A stretch of 13,348 nucleotides of DNA, from positions 1 through 13,348 of the forward strand of contig JBDLWO010000335.1 of assembly GCA_039804245.1 (NCBI GenBank), written 5' to 3'. Position numbers and translations under genes: made by a program. The notes beneath the pieces were generated by a model. That model was given only the letters and a program-made list of their open reading frames with translations, had not been told where the DNA came from and made no database searches. The stretch is from M3007 sp039804245. Lineage in GTDB: Bacteria; Bacteroidota; Bacteroidia; Chitinophagales; Saprospiraceae. Below, one piece after another: positions 8,281 to 13,348 of this stretch (its first letter is position 1; each line of letters opens with the position of its first letter).

Positions 8281-9615
8281 CTAATACAAGTCAAGAATAC
8301 TGAAAATCATGCTGATGTTGCCCAGCACCAGCAGTACCAGACCAGCGCGCAGGACGGGCTTTCCCCATCGCAACAGGAGGCCGTTTCCGAAAATCAGTCC
8401 CACAGCAGGCGCCACGGATACAAAATACCTGCCCTGCCAGTTATCCATACTGTCAGCGCCGACAGCATTCCAGAGCATATAATTCGTTACCGCAAAACCG
8501 GTGACATACACAAGCACAATTGCCGCTGCCAGCCATCGCTGCTGTGGCGATAACGGTTTTTTTACTGTGCACAGGGCGGATGCCAGTACCAGCCACAACA
8601 CCGCAATCCAGCCGGCAGGTATATAATGCTTCTCCCAACCGAATTTTCCCACAAAATGAGCCGCCGCCGAAGGCAGCGCGCGTACCAGTGATGTAGTCAC
8701 GATACCCGCAAATGTCACCGGATTTTCCAGTATGTACGCCAACTGCGCGTCAGGATCAACACCCGGATTCAGGGTTTGCATATCGCGGTACGCCAGATGA
8801 TACCGGTCATAGGGAATAAACCAGCCCTTCGCCAGTAAACCCCACCCCAGCGCAGCAGCCAGACCCGCCAGCAACAGGAGTAATACCTTCCTGTATGATG
8901 CTCCGCCCAATCGGGATAGCAGGGCCAGCGGAAAAACAATCAGCTTGTTCATCGCCACCACCACTAATCCGGCCATACCCTGCCAGCCAATACGGCCCGA
9001 CAGCAGAGCCGCAGCCAGCCACCAGCAGAGCCCGTTCGTCAGTACATCCGCACTGGCCGATGCACTGATAAACAGTCCGGCAGGCAACAGGGCTCCGAAG
9101 ATGACCGTATTGCTCCACGCTCCCGCCAGACGAATGGCCGCTGATATGAACAGCAACCACACACACAGGTTGCCCAGACGGGCGGCATAGAGCATACCTG
9201 ACGGCGTGGCGCCCATTATACGTGCACACAAAATACCCGATGCCTGAGGCAGATAAGCCAACGGAGCATACATAGCCGTATTTGCAAAATCAGCAAATAC
9301 CCGGGCATCATGCACCTGTGCGGGATATACCTCCGGGCCCAGCCTGAGACGTATGAACGAATCGCACATCACCACCACCGGCGATGGCAGCATACCTCCA
9401 ATTCTGTTATCCCGTTTTTCCGGGAAAAACCGACCCTCGCTGATTTGATATGCCCGCAGAAAGTGCGCCGGCTCGTCAGGCGACTGAAACGGTGGAGTGA
9501 CAAATACGAACAAGAGTCCAAAAAACAGCGCAACTACCGGAAAAGTGAACGCCGGCAAGGCTCTTCCATCAGAATAGTCGCCCACCGGTGAATACCGCTG
9601 ATTGATGTGTGCCAT
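8281..9615 (-). CDS. DUF2142 multi-pass membrane protein
   Basis: This 444-residue, strongly hydrophobic protein has many predicted membrane segments. It carries the DUF2142 signature near the N-terminus, PPFQSPDEPAHFLRAYQ (residues 41-57), just after the first membrane helix. That acidic loop resembles the first outer loop of GT-C type glycosyltransferases, so a role in transferring sugars from a lipid carrier to a cell-surface polymer is plausible but unproven. The open frame extends to a GTG at 9678. I chose the ATG at 9615 because an excellent promoter (TTTG, 19 bases, TATCTTTG) lies at 9621-9651, inside the longer version, and ends 5 bases before this ATG. The gene stands alone: no polysaccharide gene is near it. 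It diverges from umuDC across 112 bases and converges on the polyprenyl synthase. Confidence 0.85.
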   Translation of the reverse strand: MAHINQRYSPVGDYSDGRALPAFTFPVVALFFGLLFVFVTPPFQSPDEPAHFLRAYQISEGRFFPEKRDNRIGGMLPSPVVVMCDSFIRLRLGPEVYPAQVHDARVFADFANTAMYAPLAYLPQASGILCARIMGATPSGMLYAARLGNLCVWLLFISAAIRLAGAWSNTVIFGALLPAGLFISASASADVLTNGLCWWLAAALLSGRIGWQGMAGLVVVAMNKLIVFPLALLSRLGGASYRKVLLLLLAGLAAALGWGLLAKGWFIPYDRYHLAYRDMQTLNPGVDPDAQLAYILENPVTFAGIVTTSLVRALPSAAAHFVGKFGWEKHYIPAGWIAVLWLVLASALCTVKKPLSPQQRWLAAAIVLVYVTGFAVTNYMLWNAVGADSMDNWQGRYFVSVAPAVGLIFGNGLLLRWGKPVLRAGLVLLVLGNISMIFSILDLY

Positions 9616-9620
9616 GCGGA

Positions 9621-9651
9621 CAAAGATAGAACAGAATGACACAATTCCAAA
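9621..9651 (-). promoter_or_regulatory. Promoter of the DUF2142 gene
   Basis: On the minus strand, TTTG (9648-9651) is followed by exactly 19 bases and then TATCTTTG (9621-9628). This is a full match to the Bacteroidota TTTG/N19/TAnnTTTG promoter pattern, and the best in the window. The -7 box is 5 bases from the ATG at 9615, which again points to a leaderless transcript. Confidence 0.75.
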
Positions 9652-9657
9652 CAAAAA

Positions 9658-9695
9658 ACAAATTGTATTCAAAATCACATAATATTACAAATTGT
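9658..9695. promoter_or_regulatory. Candidate twin operator between DUF2142 gene and umuDC
   Basis: The 9-base near-palindrome ACAAATTGT (ACAA-A-TTGT) occurs exactly twice, at 9658-9666 and 9687-9695, 29 bases apart start to start. The second copy ends 2 bases before the umuD -7 box. The first lies 6 bases upstream of the -33 box of the divergent DUF2142 promoter. A related half-site ACAATT is at 9641-9646. The placement suits a repressor controlling umuDC, for example a LexA-type or other SOS regulator, but no regulator gene is in the window. The region is AT-rich, so chance cannot be excluded. Confidence 0.4.
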
Positions 9696-9697
9696 TT

Positions 9698-9705
9698 TAT
9701 TTTTG
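9698..9705 (+). promoter_or_regulatory. Putative umuDC promoter -7 box
   Basis: TATTTTTG matches TAnnTTTG and ends 22 bases before the chosen umuD ATG at 9728, giving a short leader of about 15-18 bases. No clear TTTG lies 19-23 bases upstream. A weak -33 would be consistent with a tightly controlled damage-inducible promoter, but that is inference. Confidence 0.5.
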
Positions 9706-9727
9706 CCTCTTCAAAACAAAATGTACT

Positions 9728-10180
9728 ATGGGAACGGAAGGATTTACTGCGCCATCTTCCGAATGGCGATTTTATACCGTGCGACAGATTGATTCTATTT
9801 CGGTCATACAGGTTGACGGCTCTGTAACAGCCGGGTTCCCCTCACCGGCCGACGATTATCTGGAAGCGCGGATTGATCTGAAGCGGGAGCTGGTCAGGAA
9901 CCCCGATGCCACATTCGTTGTGCGTGTACAGGGTGATTCCATGATTGGAGATGGTATAGATGATGGCGATGTGCTGGTGGTGGACCGATCGCTCAAACAC
10001 AGAAATGGCTCCATTGCTGTCTGCTGTCTGAACAATTCCTTTACTGTCAAAAAACTGGAAATCAGGGGGCCCTCGGTGCGTTTGATTGCCTCCAATCCCG
10101 ATTATCCGCCCATAGATATCCAGGAAAACGACGAGTTGCTGATCTGGGGTGTAGTCACTTATATCATCAAAAAAACCTGA
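9728..10180 (+). CDS. umuD: DNA polymerase V accessory subunit UmuD (self-cleaving)
   Basis: UmuD is the S24-family protein that cleaves itself when stimulated by RecA filaments; the shortened form activates UmuC for translesion synthesis. The 150-residue product has the cleavage site Ala35-Gly36 in VTAGFPSPADDY, nucleophile Ser71 in GDSMIGDGIDDGD, and general-base Lys108 in FTVKKLE. The spacings (35 to 71, 71 to 108) equal those of E. coli UmuD (24, 60, 97), so it should be cleavage-competent. E. coli has Cys-Gly at the cut; Ala-Gly is the LexA-like version. The N-terminal arm is 11 residues longer than in E. coli. The frame is open to an ATG at 9692, but that start would place the -7 promoter box inside the gene, so I use 9728. 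The stop is 1 base from the umuC start, so the two form an operon. Confidence 0.94.
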   Translation: MGTEGFTAPSSEWRFYTVRQIDSISVIQVDGSVTAGFPSPADDYLEARIDLKRELVRNPDATFVVRVQGDSMIGDGIDDGDVLVVDRSLKHRNGSIAVCCLNNSFTVKKLEIRGPSVRLIASNPDYPPIDIQENDELLIWGVVTYIIKKT

Positions 10181-10181
10181 T

Positions 10182-11438
10182 ATGACAGCGCTCGTGGACG
10201 TCAACAATTTTTACGTTTCCTGTGAAAGGGTGTTTAATCCGGGTTTGCGCGGTGTGCCTGTGGTGGTTTTATCGAATAACGATGGTTGTGTGGTGGCACG
10301 CTCTGAAGAGGCCAAGGCGCTGGGTATAGCCATGGGGCAACCGTTCTTTGAAATACAGGACATGGTCAAAAAAAATGGACTGCAGGTATATTCGTCCAAC
10401 TATGCCCTTTATGGCGATATGTCGGCCCGGGTCATGAATCTGTTGCGAAGTTTTACCCCCGAAGTGGAAATATACAGTATTGACGAGGCTTTCCTCGATT
10501 TTACTGGTATGGAGCATACGGATTTACACACCCGGGCACTCGAAATCAGGGAAACTATTCTCCGTTGTGTGGGTGTACCTGTCTGTGTGGGTGTAGCACC
10601 CACTAAGGTGCTGGCGAAAATAGCCAACCGGCTGGCAAAAAAGGACAGGCATGGCGATGGTGTACGGGTACTTTCGGGCGACTGCAGCGAGGCGCTGCAA
10701 GCAACCGCAATCGGTGATGTATGGGGAATAGGTCGCCAGTACGCCGCATTTCTGCAGCGTTACGGCGTGAAAACAGCCCATGATTTCGCACACACAGGCG
10801 ATGCATGGGTACGCACGCACCTGAGCGTGACAGGGCTCCGGATCAAGAAAGAGCTGCAGGGATTTCCCGCCATTACGGCGGAAACCGAAATTCCCGCCAA
10901 AAAAAGTATCGGCACCACGCGATCTTTCCGGCAACCCGTTTCAGACAGGCCAGAGCTCCGGGCAGCAGTGGCTGATTTCGCAGCCAGATGTGCGGAAAAG
11001 CTGAGACGCCAGAACGGACAGGCTTCCACACTCACACTGTTTTTGCAAACCAATCGCTTTGCAACAGGGGAGCCACAATACGGCGGAACCTTCAATGTCT
11101 CGTTCGCAGCTCCCACCAGCAGCACACTGCCCATCATTCGCGCAGCCCATTATGCACTTGAAAAGATATTCCGATCCGGGTACAGGTACAAACGGGCGGG
11201 CGTGCTGCTCAGCGGAATAACACCACCCGATCAGGGTCCGCAGCTCTGCATGTTTGATCCGGTTGACCGCGACAAACACCAGCAACTGATGGCCGTTTTC
11301 GACTCCCTGAATGTCAGATATGGTCGGAATACCGTTAAAACCGGAGCGCAAAATACCGGCAGACAAACCCGACTAACCAATCAGAGCAAATTGTCGCCGC
11401 GATATACTACCGTCTGGGAAGAGATATTGTGCGTATGA
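10182..11438 (+). CDS. umuC: DNA polymerase V catalytic subunit UmuC (Y-family)
   Basis: UmuC is the error-prone Y-family polymerase that, with processed UmuD, copies damaged template. Its 418 residues compare with 422 in E. coli. The N-terminal ALVDVNNFYVSCERVF contains metal-binding Asp6, and SIDEAFLD contains the other catalytic acids, Asp101 and Glu102. VGVAPTKVLAKIANRLAKK is the usual palm/thumb segment. GIGRQYAAFLQRYGVKTA is the helix-hairpin-helix region. QLCMF at 354-358 matches the position and form of the beta-clamp binding motif (QLNLF in E. coli). The C-terminus SPRYTTVWEEI is typical. All catalytic features are intact and no frameshift is visible. It directly follows umuD and depends on the same promoter. 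No terminator is obvious downstream. Confidence 0.96.
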   Translation: MTALVDVNNFYVSCERVFNPGLRGVPVVVLSNNDGCVVARSEEAKALGIAMGQPFFEIQDMVKKNGLQVYSSNYALYGDMSARVMNLLRSFTPEVEIYSIDEAFLDFTGMEHTDLHTRALEIRETILRCVGVPVCVGVAPTKVLAKIANRLAKKDRHGDGVRVLSGDCSEALQATAIGDVWGIGRQYAAFLQRYGVKTAHDFAHTGDAWVRTHLSVTGLRIKKELQGFPAITAETEIPAKKSIGTTRSFRQPVSDRPELRAAVADFAARCAEKLRRQNGQASTLTLFLQTNRFATGEPQYGGTFNVSFAAPTSSTLPIIRAAHYALEKIFRSGYRYKRAGVLLSGITPPDQGPQLCMFDPVDRDKHQQLMAVFDSLNVRYGRNTVKTGAQNTGRQTRLTNQSKLSPRYTTVWEEILCV

Positions 11439-11500
11439 AAGGAGTTGTTCGGCAGTACGCATTAACAAAATATCAATAAATATGATTTCACCACGTTTCC

Positions 11501-11530
11501 GTACATGTACAGACGCGATTCATCGCGTCT
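11501..11530. repeat. Double palindrome, REP-like, downstream of umuC
   Basis: Two palindromes abut. GTACATGTAC (11501-11510) is a perfect 10-base palindrome. It is followed at once by the arms AGACGCGAT (11511-11519) and ATCGCGTCT (11522-11530), which pair over 9 bp around two bases (a tighter loop of 4 is more realistic). The second element resembles short dispersed palindromes I recall in various bacterial genomes. No T tract follows, so it is not a typical intrinsic terminator, although it could form a hairpin at the end of the umuC transcript. The rest of the 249-base gap (11439-11687) shows no gene; only the promoter box of the next gene stands out. Confidence 0.6.
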
Positions 11531-11662
11531 CCCCAGCCCCCAGGTATAACGATAAAACGCAACAGCCGTCGTTGGGAGCACAAAAAATCACCGTAACTGG
11601 CAGACCATCGCAAATATCCTTTCAGCGTGACCAGCAGGGTACTACTCAGCGTATTTCTATTG

Positions 11663-11670
11663 TACTTTTG
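11663..11670 (+). promoter_or_regulatory. Putative promoter -7 box of the repeat-protein gene
   Basis: TACTTTTG matches TAnnTTTG and ends 17 bases before the ATG at 11688. No clear TTTG was seen 19-23 bases upstream. The distance allows a short leader of about 10-12 bases. Confidence 0.5.
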
Positions 11671-11687
11671 CTCCAAATATTCCTGTC

Positions 11688-13348
11688 ATGCGCCATATCC
11701 GAGTTCTGTTCGTCGCCCTGATAACCCTGTGGAGCGCCAGCTTCCGCCTCCATGCCCAAACGGTCATCTTCAGCGACCCGGGTGCCACCTATAGCAATAC
11801 CGACTCCATGACGACCAATACTTACGGCCCGGTAAGTGTGTCTTCATGCAGCTCTGTATCTGTCTCACTGAACTACAACTTCTCTCTGCCCTTTTCCGGA
11901 GCGGGAAATATGGAATCGAGCGACGAATGTCCGTTCGGAGTTCCGCCCTGCGCCGGCGACCCGACTATGCCCGATGAAGGCGGTTGTGCTCAATGCTGGG
12001 ATTTTCTGTATGTGCAGTTTCAGGTAAATGGAACCACGGTTGACACCCGGCTGATCGGTGTGCCGGGCAGTCTGGCACAGTCCGGAACGCTCACCTATGG
12101 CCCCGTATGCACCAATGGCGCCGGTACCGTCGGCCTGATTGTACAAACACAAACCTGGGCAGCAAACGAATCCGTCACGTTCTCCAATATTGCTGTCACT
12201 TGCTGGGATGGCTCCTCCACAGTTTCTGCCAACCCCAATCCCGTATGCTCCGGACAATCTTTCAATCTGCAGGCAACGCTCTCCAACCCTCCCTCGGTTG
12301 GAAGTACGCTCTGGACTGGCCCCGGAAATATCGCCAATCCCACACAATTGAATACGCAGGTAAACAATGCACCGGCAGGAACCAATACATACACATTCAC
12401 TGCCACCGACGATAACGCCTGTACCACCACCAGCACGGTGGATGTGACGGTCAATCAGGGCCCTACCATGCAGGACCCACCCAATATTACTGTCTGTGGC
12501 CAGAATCTGGTGGAGGTAAACTTCACACCCGTTACAGGGAATCCCGAATATACCTGGACAAACAATAATACGGCTATCGGCCTTGATGCCTCCGGAACAG
12601 GTAATATCAGCTTCACACCGGCACCCGTCACAAACTCCACAACGGCCACGGTAACGGTCACACCATCGGAAAACGGATGCGTAGGCCCTGCACAGACTTT
12701 CACTATCACGGTCAATCCGGCTCCGACAGTCAATCAACCCAATGATGTGACGGTTTGCGGCGGTACAATTGTCAACGTAAATCTGTCGGGTTCCCAGGGC
12801 GCAGCACTCCAGTGGACGAACGACAATACCAATATCGGACTCGGCACCTCAGGAACAGGTAATATCAATTTTGTGGCACTGAACGGTATCAATACGGAAA
12901 TCGCCAGTATCACTGTAACACCTGTACTCAACGGGTGCTCCGGAACTCCCGCCACTTTCAATGTCACGGTAAACCCCACTCCGGCAGTAACAGACCCGCC
13001 CAACCAGATTGTATGCTCCGGCGACCAGGTGCAGGTTTTGTTCAGCGGAACAGGCAATAATCCCATTTACACCTGGGCGAACACCAATACAGGCATAGGC
13101 CTGGCTTCCAACGGATCCGGCGATATCTCTTTCACAGCAGCTCCCGTCGGGGCTGTAACGACAGGTACTATTCAGGTCACACCATCGGAAAACGGATGTG
13201 TCGGACAAAATCAGAACTTTACGATTACGGTAAATCCGGTACCAACAGTGGATCAGCCCGCCAATATCACAGTGTGCAAAGGCGCCCAGGTGAATGTATC
13301 TTTCGTGGGAAGTAATAACCCTGTTTTCAACTGGATAAACGACAACAG
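11688..13348 (+). CDS. Secreted PKD-like repeat protein, 3' end outside window
   Basis: The frame stays open from the ATG at 11688 to the window edge, giving at least 553 residues. Residues 1-23 (MRHIRVLFVA ... RLHA, then Gln24) form a signal peptide with the Ala-Gln cut site common in Bacteroidota. Residues 24 to about 176 form a Cys-rich N-terminal domain (Cys54, 81, 88, 100, 103, 141, 172) that I do not recognise. A first PKD-like domain spans about 178-254. From Val255, 86-87-residue repeats follow: three complete and a fourth cut off. Each complete repeat has a TVC-type and an NGC-type cysteine (270/331, 357/417, 443/504) that may form a disulfide. The composition is rich in Asn, Thr, Gly and Val. 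Such proteins are usually large cell-surface adhesins or gliding/type IX secretion cargo, often with a C-terminal sorting domain, which would lie beyond the edge. Function is inferred from architecture only. Confidence 0.88.
   Translation, partial: MRHIRVLFVALITLWSASFRLHAQTVIFSDPGATYSNTDSMTTNTYGPVSVSSCSSVSVSLNYNFSLPFSGAGNMESSDECPFGVPPCAGDPTMPDEGGCAQCWDFLYVQFQVNGTTVDTRLIGVPGSLAQSGTLTYGPVCTNGAGTVGLIVQTQTWAANESVTFSNIAVTCWDGSSTVSANPNPVCSGQSFNLQATLSNPPSVGSTLWTGPGNIANPTQLNTQVNNAPAGTNTYTFTATDDNACTTTSTVDVTVNQGPTMQDPPNITVCGQNLVEVNFTPVTGNPEYTWTNNNTAIGLDASGTGNISFTPAPVTNSTTATVTVTPSENGCVGPAQTFTITVNPAPTVNQPNDVTVCGGTIVNVNLSGSQGAALQWTNDNTNIGLGTSGTGNINFVALNGINTEIASITVTPVLNGCSGTPATFNVTVNPTPAVTDPPNQIVCSGDQVQVLFSGTGNNPIYTWANTNTGIGLASNGSGDISFTAAPVGAVTTGTIQVTPSENGCVGQNQNFTITVNPVPTVDQPANITVCKGAQVNVSFVGSNNPVFNWINDN
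12450..13348 (+). repeat. Tandem coding repeats of 258-261 bases
   Basis: Repeat units begin at 12450, 12711, 12969 and 13230, so the periods are 261, 258 and 261 bases. Each unit starts with a VNPxP-like segment, then a TVC-type cysteine, a W(T/A)NxNTxIGL core, GxGxI(S/N)F, and a VTPxxNGC end. A 24-base stretch encoding the end of units 1 and 3 (12656-12679 and 13175-13198) is identical at the DNA level, while unit 2 differs there. The fourth unit is truncated by the window edge. Confidence 0.9.

Noticed and set aside
9616..9678. 21-residue N-terminal extension of the DUF2142 protein from GTG at 9678
   Set aside because: A complete TTTG/N19/TATCTTTG promoter lies inside the extension and ends 5 bases before the ATG at 9615.
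11482..11721. 79-residue plus-strand frame over the palindrome and promoter of the last gene
   Set aside because: It runs through the palindrome and the -7 box and overlaps the signal peptide region out of frame. No recognisable sequence.
11865..12737. Minus-strand open frame of 290 residues, with further ones at 12734-13066 and 12849-13208
   Set aside because: They lie antisense to the secreted repeat protein, and the repetitive, Thr/Asn-rich coding DNA keeps the opposite strand open. No recognisable domain, and the plus-strand frame has a signal peptide and clear repeats.
12450..13348. CRISPR-like array because of regular spacing
   Set aside because: The period is about 260 bases, the units are entirely coding and diverged, and the open frame continues through them. 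They are protein domain repeats.

Overview
The window looks like chromosomal DNA of a free-living member of the Bacteroidota, probably near the Saprospiria/Chitinophagia. This rests on four observations. MurF and alanine racemase are fused in one polypeptide. Promoter-like TAnnTTTG boxes, the Bacteroidota -7 element, precede most genes, and Shine-Dalgarno sequences are not evident. An exported lipoprotein combines ThuA, glucose/sorbosone dehydrogenase, PKD and cytochrome c domains. The last gene is a large secreted protein of PKD-like repeats, of the kind gliding or type IX secreting Bacteroidota make. The genus call is inference.

Layout. Positions 1-340 hold rpmH (ribosomal protein L34), a strong intrinsic terminator and the promoter of rnpA. 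rnpA (RNase P protein) overlaps by 4 bases (ATGA) the start of a 1179-residue lipoprotein that carries ThuA-like, PQQ-type sugar dehydrogenase, PKD-like, cytochrome c and probable carbohydrate-binding regions. murF-alr converges on it from the minus strand, with 3 bases between the stop codons. murF-alr is divergent from tsaE (tRNA t6A modification ATPase), which is followed by a long-chain polyprenyl diphosphate synthase. A DUF2142 multi-pass membrane protein converges on the synthase with 2 bases between stops. It is divergent from a umuD-umuC operon (translesion DNA polymerase V). An intergenic stretch with an unusual palindrome leads to the final gene, a secreted repeat protein that runs off the right edge.

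Functional reading. Most of the window is housekeeping: translation and tRNA processing (rpmH, rnpA, tsaE), cell-wall precursor synthesis (murF-alr) and isoprenoid chains for quinones or lipid carriers. Three accessory pieces stand out: the exported redox lipoprotein, the umuDC damage-tolerance operon with its twin ACAAATTGT boxes, and the repeat adhesin. No CRISPR array, transposase, prophage gene, tRNA or rRNA was seen. I did not find a clearly new multi-gene system. The most promising unexplained signals are the umuDC operator candidate, the apparent leaderless promoters, the palindrome near 11.5 kb and the internal structure of the adhesin repeats.
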